Positions 41,219-49,875 of a DNA stretch of 64,000 nucleotides are shown piece by piece (the stretch's first letter is position 1; each line of letters opens with the position of its first letter). Below the pieces are notes generated by a model that was not told where the DNA came from, made no database searches, and saw nothing but the letters and a program-made list of their open reading frames with translations. Source of the stretch: Conexivisphaerales archaeon (GTDB lineage: Archaea > Thermoproteota > Nitrososphaeria > Conexivisphaerales > DTJL01); NCBI GenBank assembly GCA_038728585.1, contig JAVYTR010000003.1:1-64000 (forward strand). The letters are read 5' to 3'. Made by a program: the position numbers and the translations under genes.

Positions 41219-42844
41219 CTATTTGCTATTGTAATTGTTATGATGCGATCTGCCTGAGTGCAGGTATACGAGGAGAAAGGAGATGATGAGGAAAGCAATA
41301 AGCAAGGCAACAAGCCTGAGCAAAGACGAAAACAGAGCAGGTTCTATGTAGAAACCCAGAACCGAAGAACCGAAGGCATCTTGAACCTGAACATAGACAT
41401 AGGCATAACTGGTTTTTGAATTAGGCAGCTCCAGGTAGGGAACGGTGGTAACTGTGTAGTTTCTTCCGTTTAGGAACCATGTATACCTGAATGGGGCAAC
41501 ACCTCCTGACACGTTTACAAACAGGGTGTTTGAAGCTGGGTTGTAAGCAATTTCTCTGACCCAAGGCTTAGGAGATACAGAAATAGAAAGTGGAAGGGCT
41601 TGGAATGTTTTCTGGCCCATATCCACAACTACAGTCACCAGATACAATCCTGGAGATGAAGGCAGGAATGTGTAGTTGTACACCGACACGGAAGAGTTAT
41701 AGTTCTGTGAAAGCGTTTCTGTTGAGTTTACGAGCCAGTGCAGAGTTGCGTTAGACTGAGGAGGGAGAGTGAGCAGATAACATAATCTAAGTTCTTGGTT
41801 CACTTCAGTATTGAATGTATTGCTAAAAATTACAATTGTGCCATTGCTGAAGAATGAAGAGAAACCAGTTAATGTCTGTGAACCTGAGCACATTGAAACT
41901 GTGGAGCTGATTATAGGCTGAAAAGCCTGAGTATTGTTTCCAGATGGTTGAGAATAACCCTTGCTGGTATTCACAACCGGAGGCGAGAAGGTTTGACCTT
42001 TGCTATCGCCAGTATAAAAGCCAAATGTGGTTGAAAACTCAGTCAGGTTTGACCATTTCAACTCTTGCACGTTCCCATCCTGCAAGGTGACAAATCTTTC
42101 GGTCTGAAAGATGACAGAGTTGTTGAGCCTGTCTGTCATGTCAATGAACATGTAGGAGCTGTCAAGTCCTTTGGTAGATGTGTATGAGACAAATTTAGGA
42201 TTGCTTATTTCTGTTCCTGAAAAGTACTGTTCCGTCATCAAGCCTGTGAAGAAACCATGCGCGGCTTCAGGTGCAGAACCTCTTCCTAGGAAGACTGTAG
42301 CGTTGAACGACCGATAACTGACTAGCGCTGTTGCTCCTGTGTTCCAATCATACGCTGACATGAATAAGAATCCAGCTGAACTGCCGTTTCCTATGGTCAT
42401 CGTAACAAGAATCAGGTCTCCGTTATTGACCGTCCCTGCGAACGGCTGAAGTCCTGCGGAGTTGCTTGCTTGAGGAAAGACTATAGAACCGTTGGGGGCG
42501 AATACTGCATATATGAAAGAGAAGCCGGTTCCTCCACCGAAGCCTGGATACCAGTTGTACGCAACCCCAGCCTGATACCAGTAGCCTGAATCCGTCAGGC
42601 CGTTAAGAAGATATGCAGGACCGAAACCGAGACTGTTGTTTTGAGCTATGGCAGTGATGTTGTAGGCCAGGCTAGGCGTATCTGCTATAAAAGCTTCGCC
42701 CATCTGCAGATTGTACCTCAAGGAAACAGGTTGCGCAAAAGACTGGACGTTATGCGGCACTGGCACTATGACAGCGATGCCTGTAGATAAGACCAGAAAA
42801 AGAGCAAACAGGGAAGAAAGGCAACTGCTTCTTCCATCAAGCAT
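41219..42844 (-). CDS. Secreted or surface-anchored protein of unknown function
   Basis: I start it at ATG 42844 (MLDGRSSCLSSLFALFLVL, a signal peptide); the frame is open further up to 43105 but would overlap the RNase H gene. The mature part of about 500 aa is rich in Asn, Ser, Thr, Tyr and Gly with many N-glycosylation sequons. It contains YLLNGLTDSGYWYQAGVAYNWYPG, YAVFAPNGSIVFP and SAYDWNTGA. Near the C-terminus is an Ig/PKD-like stretch (GGVAPFRYTWFLNG), then a membrane helix (LLRLVALLIAFLIISFLLVYL) and a short basic tail. It is probably anchored outside the cell. Similar large secreted proteins occur in crenarchaea, but I know no function. Confidence 0.75.
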   Translation of the reverse strand: MLDGRSSCLSSLFALFLVLSTGIAVIVPVPHNVQSFAQPVSLRYNLQMGEAFIADTPSLAYNITAIAQNNSLGFGPAYLLNGLTDSGYWYQAGVAYNWYPGFGGGTGFSFIYAVFAPNGSIVFPQASNSAGLQPFAGTVNNGDLILVTMTIGNGSSAGFLFMSAYDWNTGATALVSYRSFNATVFLGRGSAPEAAHGFFTGLMTEQYFSGTEISNPKFVSYTSTKGLDSSYMFIDMTDRLNNSVIFQTERFVTLQDGNVQELKWSNLTEFSTTFGFYTGDSKGQTFSPPVVNTSKGYSQPSGNNTQAFQPIISSTVSMCSGSQTLTGFSSFFSNGTIVIFSNTFNTEVNQELRLCYLLTLPPQSNATLHWLVNSTETLSQNYNSSVSVYNYTFLPSSPGLYLVTVVVDMGQKTFQALPLSISVSPKPWVREIAYNPASNTLFVNVSGGVAPFRYTWFLNGRNYTVTTVPYLELPNSKTSYAYVYVQVQDAFGSSVLGFYIEPALFSSLLRLVALLIAFLIISFLLVYLHSGRSHHNNYNSK

Positions 42845-43003
42845 CTTTTCTAATCCGACTCTGCAGATGGTGTATTTGAATGTTGTGAGTGCATTCTGCC
42901 TGAATCGTTTAAACTCATTCAGGAATTGTGATTTAACTATAAGCATCTTCGGATACCGAAGGAAGGCAACGTTAAATGCATGCTTTTTGTGGCAGACGGC
43001 AGA

Positions 43004-43429
43004 ATGAGGATTACAGTTTACATCGATGGGCTGACAGAGCCCATCAACCCAGGCGGGGTAACGACTTGCGCCTTTGTAGTCTACCAGGATGGCAAGAAGA
43101 TTCACGAGGAAAAGAAATTTGTAGGAAAAGGAAAAGGATATAGCAACAACGTGGCAGAATACTCAGCTCTGCATGCGGCGCTACACTGGCTGCTTGAAAA
43201 GGGAATCAGAAAGAATGTAGAAATAAGAAGTGATTCTAGATTGCTTGTCAACCAGATGAAGGGAGAATGGAAGGTCAAGGGAGGTCTGTACGTTGAGACT
43301 TACAAAAGAGCGAGAACATTGGCAGACAAGTTTGAAGACATAACATTCAGATGGATACCTAGGGAACAAAACCAAGAGGCTGATAAATTATCGAGGATCG
43401 CATACGATGAGTATCTGCATGGCAGTTGA
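43004..43429 (+). CDS. Ribonuclease HI family protein
   Basis: This 141-aa protein from ATG 43004 (the frame is open from 42980) removes RNA from RNA-DNA hybrids. The catalytic carboxylates are visible as Asp8 (VYIDGLTEP), Glu52 (VAEYSALHAAL), Asp77 (RSDSRLL) and Asp127 (EADKLSR). It resembles archaeal/bacterial RnhA-like single-domain proteins. The start region overlaps the unused upstream part of the surface-protein frame. It is a single gene. Confidence 0.9.
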   Translation: MRITVYIDGLTEPINPGGVTTCAFVVYQDGKKIHEEKKFVGKGKGYSNNVAEYSALHAALHWLLEKGIRKNVEIRSDSRLLVNQMKGEWKVKGGLYVETYKRARTLADKFEDITFRWIPREQNQEADKLSRIAYDEYLHGS

Positions 43430-43626
43430 ACGAAGTCGGGCAAAGCTTTTTGTATGTACTGAATTTGTTTTAGGTCAGTCTTAGGCCCTTACCGACTTGT
43501 TTCCTCTGGCGTTTGCCTGTGTTATGAACAGTATCTGACTTAACGAGTGCTCATTTCAGCTCAGGAGCAATTGTTGCTTTGCAGCTGAAACCTAGATACG
43601 TTAATTATACACCAAAGGAATACTTG

Positions 43627-44403
43627 ATGTCTGGTATAAGATTGCAATCACAGGACGAGATGCTCCGGGTTGAAGGGCTGGTTGTAAAATATGCTGATAA
43701 GGTAGCCGTAGACAGTTTATCGTTTTCGGTTTCCACTGGAACAGTGTATGGCTTGCTAGGTCCAAACGGTGCTGGAAAATCCTCCACGATAAGGGCAATA
43801 GTCGGGCTGGTTCAGAAGTCAGCTGGGTCGATCAAAATACTCGGTAGAGATGTGGATGAAGACCCGGTCTGGGTCAAGTCCAACATAGGCCTAGTACCTG
43901 AAAATCCAGTGCTTCTTGACTCCTTAACCCCGAACGAGTTCTTCGAGCTCATAGCATCTGTCAGAAGGCTGAAGGACACTAGAAGGATGAAGTCGCTGGT
44001 AAACGCATTTGAATTTGAAGAGTTCATGGATACACCAATAGCTTCTCTGTCGCTCGGCAATAAACAGAAATGCGCTGTGATAGCTGCCTTGGCCCACGAC
44101 CCGAAGCTTCTCATTCTTGATGAACCTTTCAACGGACTCGATGTCAGGTCTGTAAGGATATTCAAAGATATTATTACAAAGCATGCCGCTTCGGGAGGGG
44201 CTGTCTTATTCTCAACCCACATCATGGAAGTCGCCGAGAAGATCTGCAACAGAGTGGGGATAATTGACAGAGGAGTGAAGGTTGCTGAGGGGACGATGGA
44301 AGGGTTGAAGGAAACAATGCATGGTTCTAGCCTGGAGGAAGTCTTCCTGAAGGTTACAAACATGGAGAAGGAGATCGAGGAAGTTCTGAAGGCACTGGAG
44401 TGA
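43627..44403 (+). CDS. ABC transporter ATP-binding protein
   Basis: I choose ATG 43627 because a TTAATTATAC box (43600-43609) lies about 20 bases before it; the frame is also open from TTG 43579. The protein has Walker A GPNGAGKS, signature LSLGNKQK (a variant of LSGGQ), Walker B LLILDEPFNGLDV and H-loop LFSTHIM. It couples with the permease that starts at its stop codon (4-base overlap). It resembles exporters of the ABC-2 type; the substrate is unknown. Confidence 0.9.
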   Translation: MSGIRLQSQDEMLRVEGLVVKYADKVAVDSLSFSVSTGTVYGLLGPNGAGKSSTIRAIVGLVQKSAGSIKILGRDVDEDPVWVKSNIGLVPENPVLLDSLTPNEFFELIASVRRLKDTRRMKSLVNAFEFEEFMDTPIASLSLGNKQKCAVIAALAHDPKLLILDEPFNGLDVRSVRIFKDIITKHAASGGAVLFSTHIMEVAEKICNRVGIIDRGVKVAEGTMEGLKETMHGSSLEEVFLKVTNMEKEIEEVLKALE

Positions 44404-45929
44404 ACTCGATGCAGGAAGAGATGAAACCTGCGAGGTCCCTTCTGGTCAAGGCTGTCGTTAAAGAACTGCTTTACCAGGGCTACGTTGCAGGCAGGCTGAC
44501 AGGGCTTACACCTGGTGATGTCAAAAAGGCGATAAGGTCTGCGAACAGGTCCAGGCTCTTCATAGCTGTACCCTTTGCCATCGTACTTCTGATAATAGTG
44601 GTTGAAGGCTATTTCCTTTTCAGGCGTAGCCCTCTGCTGTTTCCTCTATCTGTACTGACCTGGACGTTCATGCCTACCTTCGTAACAGTAATACAGCTAT
44701 CGTATGGTGCTTCCTCAGGCCCTCAGATAAGAGAGTTTCTGGTTACACTCCCTCTGGAAGAAGATAGAATATACGGTGTCGCAGCCGGTGCTGTGGTCAG
44801 CTCGCTGGCCGCTTCGATAATAGCGCCTGTCATCATATTACTGCTATCGATACCGCTCGTGGGAATATGGGTAGCTGTCTCTGGGCTGATCGCTGATGCG
44901 ATGTCTGTTTCGTTTGCTCTGATAGTTGTTTCGCTGATAATCAACATATACAGAAGGCTGGGCTCAACCAACAGACTTTCTGCGATAATCAGGATAGCCA
45001 TAACAGTACCAATTCTGCTGCTCAGTCTTTCCTTCGGCTATTTTCAGACAGCTGATATAAGGCTGAGCAGTTTTGAGGAGACTTATCTGCCTGTTCTGAA
45101 CCTTGCTGGTGTCGCGCTTGGAAACGTTGAAGCATTTGCAATCGCATCGACTTATGCTCTGGTGATAGTTTTACTTGGTTACTATGGGTTCAGAAGAACT
45201 TCAGTAAGCTTGCTATCCCCTCTCTCCTTCTTTTCTTCAAAGCTAGGAAGGTTCCGTGTAAGGGTGAGAAGCCCTAGCACTGCCATGATAATGTCTGACT
45301 TCAGGCAGATAACCAGGTCGCCGAGGCTGGCCGGCTTCATAGCTGTACCTTTCCTCTATGTGATCGTAACAATCTTTCAGGGTTTCTCGTTTCACAGTTC
45401 GGATGTTCAAGGTAGTCTCGCAGGTCAGATACAGTTCGTTACGAACGTTTTACCTGTTGTTGCAATTTCTTCCTTCTTGGCTTATGTCCTATATCTTACA
45501 GAACTGAGAGGCTACGCATATCTTGAAACTCTTCCTCTGGCCAAATTCACAAACCTGAAGAGCAAGCTGACTGTGGTGCTGATTTTCTACATGGCTTCGG
45601 CGCTTATAATGGGGATAACCTACCTTTACCTGGGAAGTGGCGTAGTTATCCTTCCGATGCTTGGAATGTCTCTGGCAGTTGCTTCTTCCGTCATCTATAC
45701 AGCAATATACTTCAGATATTCCGTAAGAACTATGCTTGCGGGTGTTGTAGGCATATTGAACCAGGCAGTCTATACTGTGATAAACCTGTTCATCTTCGGG
45801 ATTCCGGCTGCTGTCTACACCGTAGGACTCTTCCTCACCAGAAGTTTCATCGCTCCTCTGCCATATCTTGTCGCTGCTGGTCTGCTAGAGCTATTCTTCC
45901 TCTTGTGGATGCTGGCCAAGGCCAAGTGA
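44400..45929 (+). CDS. ABC-2 type large permease
   Basis: This 509-aa membrane protein has about 12 hydrophobic segments in two halves, starting GTG 44400 or ATG 44409. It has FRQITRSPRLAGFIAVPFLY and ELRGYAYLETLPLAKFTNLKSKL, in which conserved charged residues follow a helix as in ABC-2 permeases. A single long permease with its ATPase could form a homodimeric exporter. It overlaps the ATPase stop by 4 bases, so the pair is a coupled operon. Confidence 0.8.
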   Translation: MNSMQEEMKPARSLLVKAVVKELLYQGYVAGRLTGLTPGDVKKAIRSANRSRLFIAVPFAIVLLIIVVEGYFLFRRSPLLFPLSVLTWTFMPTFVTVIQLSYGASSGPQIREFLVTLPLEEDRIYGVAAGAVVSSLAASIIAPVIILLLSIPLVGIWVAVSGLIADAMSVSFALIVVSLIINIYRRLGSTNRLSAIIRIAITVPILLLSLSFGYFQTADIRLSSFEETYLPVLNLAGVALGNVEAFAIASTYALVIVLLGYYGFRRTSVSLLSPLSFFSSKLGRFRVRVRSPSTAMIMSDFRQITRSPRLAGFIAVPFLYVIVTIFQGFSFHSSDVQGSLAGQIQFVTNVLPVVAISSFLAYVLYLTELRGYAYLETLPLAKFTNLKSKLTVVLIFYMASALIMGITYLYLGSGVVILPMLGMSLAVASSVIYTAIYFRYSVRTMLAGVVGILNQAVYTVINLFIFGIPAAVYTVGLFLTRSFIAPLPYLVAAGLLELFFLLWMLAKAK

Positions 45930-45938
45930 TCAGGTCTT

Positions 45939-47006
45939 TTATTCGAAAGTTATGATGCTCTTGATTTCTTCTTCGTCCTTCTTCATGTATGCTTCTTCAA
46001 AGTCTTCTGGCCTGTAAATACCTGTTATCATGCTACTCAGAAAGGATGGCCACATCCTCTGGATCTCAACCAGATGGTCCCTTCCTGTTTCAAAGTATTG
46101 CCTGTTAGCATTGACTGAACCGAAATAGATCCTGTTGCCAAGGACCAAGCTTGTAAAGAGGTTCCCTATGTCCTGGGATGCTAAAGCCTCTCTATAGATA
46201 CCCAGAAATGAGACTATTCCGTTTGGCCTTACCAGTCTCTGTGCCTCCATGGCGACCTGAACGTTTCCTGTAAGTTCGAGAACAAGATCGTATCTGTTCT
46301 CAAGGTTCTGCAGAGGGTTAAGCTTAGAATTGATGTATTCAGCACCTGTCTGCCTTACAAGCTTGGCCTTAAGGCTTTCTTCAGGCCTTGTTGCAACTGT
46401 GTGGACCTCAAGACCCATAAGTCTGAGCAATGCTGTGGCAAGAAGCCCCACAGGGCCAGCACCCAGGACCAGAGCCTTCTCTGGTCTGATAGGCAATCTG
46501 GCACTCTGCATTGCAAGAGCAATTCTGATTCCCTTCTCAGCTATGGTTAAGGGTTCGAGCAGCACTCCTGTTTCAGAGAGAGTATCTGGGAGCTTCACAA
46601 CAAAATTGTAATCTGTCAGAGCAAACTCGCTTGCAAAGCCGTGCAGCTCCTTTATCCCATGCTCCTTGTAGTTACCTGTAAGGCACATGTCCGACATCCC
46701 CAAGCTGCAGGCCTGGCAATTTTCGTTGCAGTTTCTTCTTACAGTAGGAACAACCAGTTGCCCCTTTCTGAAAGATGACCCGTCATCACTCTCCTCAACC
46801 CTGCAGAGAGATTCATGGCCGATGACAAGATAATCGCTTCCAGCTGGAGCACTGCCATAAAATCCTTCGACTATGTCCCTGTCAGTGCCGCATATACCAA
46901 CCTTCAGCACCCTGAGAAGCAGCTGGTTTGCATCAGGCTTCGGTAATGGTAAATCAGCCAGCCTTAGAGTTCTCTGGGTGCCTGGGCTAACTACCAGCGC
47001 TTTCAT
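45939..47006 (-). CDS. Zn-dependent medium-chain dehydrogenase (glucose dehydrogenase type)
   Basis: This 355-aa protein from ATG 47006 has MKALVVSPGTQRTLRLADLPLPKP, GICGTDRDIVEGFYG (catalytic Zn Cys), GHESLCRVEE, the structural Zn Cys set CNENCQACSLGMSDMC, and LVLGAGPVGLLATALLRLMGLEVH for the cofactor. It resembles the Sulfolobus/Thermoplasma glucose 1-dehydrogenase family of the non-phosphorylative Entner-Doudoroff pathway. The sugar range is unproven. An upstream AATAAATATC box on the minus strand suggests a short leader. Confidence 0.87.
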   Translation of the reverse strand: MKALVVSPGTQRTLRLADLPLPKPDANQLLLRVLKVGICGTDRDIVEGFYGSAPAGSDYLVIGHESLCRVEESDDGSSFRKGQLVVPTVRRNCNENCQACSLGMSDMCLTGNYKEHGIKELHGFASEFALTDYNFVVKLPDTLSETGVLLEPLTIAEKGIRIALAMQSARLPIRPEKALVLGAGPVGLLATALLRLMGLEVHTVATRPEESLKAKLVRQTGAEYINSKLNPLQNLENRYDLVLELTGNVQVAMEAQRLVRPNGIVSFLGIYREALASQDIGNLFTSLVLGNRIYFGSVNANRQYFETGRDHLVEIQRMWPSFLSSMITGIYRPEDFEEAYMKKDEEEIKSIITFE

Positions 47007-47084
47007 GAATCTACATGGCAGGAGGTGGTGATATTTATTGCAATCTGACAATAGGGTCTGTAAATTGGGTGCTGCCCGATAGCC

Positions 47085-47444
47085 TCAACGGATGAAGGTA
47101 CCCCTCTTTTCAAGTCCCAGAATGGCCCAGAAGGAACCCTCATCCTGAAGCTTTATGCACATTCTGCAGAAGAACTCGTTTGCTTCATCAACGTTCATCT
47201 CTTTGGAAGCTAGCTTGGAAGCGACCTGCATTGCATATCTCTTTACTATGCTGCTGTTCTCACATACCTTGACCAGTTTTGCCCTTCTGGAAGAGAGATA
47301 ATGACTGACAGCTGCCTGTGTTGTGCCTAGAAGGGCAGCAACCTCCTGCTGAGTCATCCCATACTCAAAGACAAGTTTCTTTGCGACAGTTGACCTGAAT
47401 GCTGGCAGTAGGTACCTTATCGAGTACTCACAGGCTGGCCGCAC
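47085..47444 (-). CDS. COG2522-type HTH regulator
   Basis: I start it at GTG 47444 (MRPACEYSIRYLLPAFRSTVAKKLV), the usual family start; the frame is open further to 47555 but lies over the promoter. The helix-turn-helix is EYGMTQQEVAALLGTTQAAVSHYLSSRRAK. Family members occur near isoprenoid and other biosynthesis genes in archaea. It is divergent from the prenyl diphosphate synthase, with a perfect palindrome between, so it probably regulates that gene and itself. Confidence 0.82.
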   Translation of the reverse strand: MRPACEYSIRYLLPAFRSTVAKKLVFEYGMTQQEVAALLGTTQAAVSHYLSSRRAKLVKVCENSSIVKRYAMQVASKLASKEMNVDEANEFFCRMCIKLQDEGSFWAILGLEKRGTFIR

Positions 47445-47488
47445 ACTTGAGCTTAGTGGGTATACTGATATAGGCTTAATGCTGAAAA

Positions 47489-47533
47489 CTGATATAAACC
47501 GTTTGCACACGTTTGTGTGCAACTTCTTAATAA
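47489..47533. promoter_or_regulatory. Divergent promoter with TTGCACAC palindrome
   Basis: TTGCACAC (47503-47510), GTTT, GTGTGCAA (47515-47522) is a perfect 8+4+8 inverted repeat. On the minus side a TATA-like GGTTTATATC (about 47491-47500) follows it. On the plus side an AACTTCTTAATAAG box (about 47521-47533) follows it. Being between two divergent TATA boxes, it is positioned as an activator or bidirectional control site for the COG2522 regulator and the prenyl synthase. Confidence 0.6.
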
Positions 47534-47572
47534 GTAGTATGAAAAGGGTTATCATGCAGATTCGGGAAGTGA

Positions 47573-48430
47573 ATGGCGTTGACAGACAGAGATGAGGAAA
47601 GGGCGGTTCTCAGCATGAATTTCTCCAAGACTCACAGTCAGCAGCTTGCTCAGGTCGACGGCAAGATTGAAGAGATACTGAACCAATACTCAGAGCATCC
47701 TCTCAATTCTCCTTTGAGGTATGCGCTGAGAGGAGGCAAGAGGCTAAGGCCATTGGTTCTGCTGCTTGTAAACGATGCTCTTGGAAGGGGTGAAGAGGAC
47801 CCGCTTCCCGCTGCGTCAGCGGTAGAAATACTTCACACAATATCTCTTATTCATGATGACTTTATCGATAACGCTTCCGAGAGGAGAAAGATGAAGCCAT
47901 ATTATATGCAGTTCGGGCTCGAGTCAGCCTTCCTTGCTGCGGATTTCGCACTGGGAATAGTTCTTTCGATATCTTCCGGCTACAAAGACCAGAGGATAGG
48001 AATGGAGCTTGCAAAGACTACTATTGAGATGTCTGGAGGCGAGGAGCAGGAGAGAAATATTCTGAGTTCAGGCAGAAAGGTTACCTTCTCGGAGTATCTG
48101 AGTATACTTGAAATGAAGACAGCTTCGCTCTTCAGAGCCTCAGCAAAGATAGGGGCACTTCTCTCCAAAAGGCCAGAAATGGCTGAAAGAATGGCAAAAT
48201 TCGGGATCGAAATAGGTATGGCGTACCAGCTCAGAGACGATTTGGCAGACATGGACAAGAAGGGCGAGCTGAGTTCTCTTCTAGATGGCTATGACAGCGA
48301 AGAGAACAAGATAAAGAGAATAGAAGACGAAGCTGCAAGAAGGCTAGGGATTGCACTGAAGGAGCTTAAGGGGCTTGAAGACAGCTATTCGCTCAGAAAG
48401 TTGACGGCGCTTCTCACAGACTATTTCTAG
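47573..48430 (+). CDS. Polyprenyl diphosphate synthase (probably geranylgeranyl)
   Basis: This 285-aa trans-prenyltransferase makes isoprenoid diphosphates for membrane lipids. The first Asp-rich motif is HDDFIDNASERR (Asp95, Asp96, Asp99) and the second is LRDDLADMDKKGE. The positions just before the first motif carry small or aliphatic residues (ISLIH) rather than aromatics, which allows GGPP or longer products. It starts at ATG 47573. It converges with the nuo cluster by 4 bases (stop 48430, nuoN stop 48427). Confidence 0.9.
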   Translation: MALTDRDEERAVLSMNFSKTHSQQLAQVDGKIEEILNQYSEHPLNSPLRYALRGGKRLRPLVLLLVNDALGRGEEDPLPAASAVEILHTISLIHDDFIDNASERRKMKPYYMQFGLESAFLAADFALGIVLSISSGYKDQRIGMELAKTTIEMSGGEEQERNILSSGRKVTFSEYLSILEMKTASLFRASAKIGALLSKRPEMAERMAKFGIEIGMAYQLRDDLADMDKKGELSSLLDGYDSEENKIKRIEDEAARRLGIALKELKGLEDSYSLRKLTALLTDYF

Positions 48431-49875
48431 AGACCCAGGAATGAAAGGATCGGGTTCAGAACTGGTGCAGGAAACAGACCAGTTGCTATTATGAATATCG
48501 CAGCAAAGGCCAGTACGAGAAGAACGTCTGTCTTCTCAGGCTGCTGAACCCTGCCTGTGTCTGCTGGCTGTTCAAAGTATACCCTCTTTGCAAGATAGGA
48601 ATAGTAAGCTAGTGCTATTGCGCTGTTTATCAGAGCCACAGCTGCAAGCCAGCTCATACCGGCTTGAACTGCTGCGATGAACAGGAAGAGCTTGCTCCAG
48701 AAGCCATTAAGAGGAGGCATACCTGCCAGGGCAAACAGCGATATTGTGAAGCCAAGAGCAGTGCCAGGAGCACGCTTGTAAAGACCGTTCAGAAGGCCCA
48801 GGTCATCGTCCATGTTCGCTATGGAAACGAAAGCTGAACCTTTCATAACTCCGTGAAATAGGACATGAAGCAGGAGCCCGACTATGCCTATGGCTGCCCC
48901 TGGAGTCCCTTGCACAGCCAATCCGATCGTAATGTAGCCGGCCTGGGCTATGCTCGAATATGCCAGCATCCTCGAAACCTTCTTCTGGGTCAGTGCAGCG
49001 ATATTACCCCAGGTAATTGTTACTGCAGCCACTATGCCAAGTGCCAGCTGCCAAGAAAGGCCGAATGCTATGAACTGCTGTGAAGCAAGCAATGATACGA
49101 ATATCCTGAGCGCAGCTGCAAAACCTGCCTTCTTTGAACCGGCAGCAAGGAGAGCCCCTATCTGAGGAAAGGTCCCCTGAAGTGCATCCGGCAGCCAGAA
49201 GTGAAACGGAGCAAGCGCCATCTTTACTGCAAACCCTGAAGCGAGAAGAGAAGCTGTCAGCAGAAAGGCAGGAAGCTGCTGTCGAGATGAGTGCTCGAAT
49301 GCATAGATAATAGAGCTGAAAGATGTTGAGCCTGTAAGACCATATGCAATCGACAGGCCAAAGAGAATCAGTGCTGCAGAAAGAGCTGCAGCTAGGAAAT
49401 ACTTCATGGACGCCTCACTCGACAGCCTGTCTCTCTTCTTCAGTGCGACCAGTACGAAAGTTGGAACTGTCATGAGTTCCCAGGAGACAAGCAGGAAGAG
49501 CAGGTCTGTCGTCGATGAGACCAGAACCATGCCTATGACGGTGAAGAGTATGAGGGAATAGTAGATGGATGAATTCTTATCAGTCTCCATAGTTGAAATT
49601 GAACCTATTGCAGCCATCAGCGAGACTATGATTATTGTTATGCTGAAGAAGAACGAAATCATGTCGAAGGAGAGAAGCGAAGTGGGATAGTACCAGATAC
49701 CATGGGGTCCAAAGAAGAGTTCGAACGGAGTTTCTGCAAGGGCAAGAAGAAGTGAGGCTATGGCAATATATGCCGACAATCTGTCTCTGCTGACGCTCTT
49801 CCTCGCCGCTCCGTAGACAGGCAGTATTATTGCGGGCAAGGCGAGGGTTAAGAGGAGAATCAGCAATTCAGGCAC
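48427..49875 (-). CDS. nuoN: NADH-quinone oxidoreductase subunit N
   Basis: This 482-aa antiporter-like membrane subunit has about 14 helices. Key residues are in LLFLLVSWELMTVPTFVLVALKK, FHFWLPDALQGTFPQIGALLAAGSKKAGF, where the Lys triad lies, and YSSIAQAGYITIGL. It is the distal gene of the minus-strand cluster and overlaps nuoM2 by 8 bases, so its reading is coupled. NuoN is one of the proton-translocating modules. Confidence 0.92.
   Translation of the reverse strand: MPELLILLLTLALPAIILPVYGAARKSVSRDRLSAYIAIASLLLALAETPFELFFGPHGIWYYPTSLLSFDMISFFFSITIIIVSLMAAIGSISTMETDKNSSIYYSLILFTVIGMVLVSSTTDLLFLLVSWELMTVPTFVLVALKKRDRLSSEASMKYFLAAALSAALILFGLSIAYGLTGSTSFSSIIYAFEHSSRQQLPAFLLTASLLASGFAVKMALAPFHFWLPDALQGTFPQIGALLAAGSKKAGFAAALRIFVSLLASQQFIAFGLSWQLALGIVAAVTITWGNIAALTQKKVSRMLAYSSIAQAGYITIGLAVQGTPGAAIGIVGLLLHVLFHGVMKGSAFVSIANMDDDLGLLNGLYKRAPGTALGFTISLFALAGMPPLNGFWSKLFLFIAAVQAGMSWLAAVALINSAIALAYYSYLAKRVYFEQPADTGRVQQPEKTDVLLVLAFAAIFIIATGLFPAPVLNPILSFLGL

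Noticed and set aside
42845-43105. N-terminal extension of the surface protein
   Set aside because: It overlaps the RNase HI gene start on the other strand, has no signal peptide, and the ATG at 42844 gives a good secretion signal.
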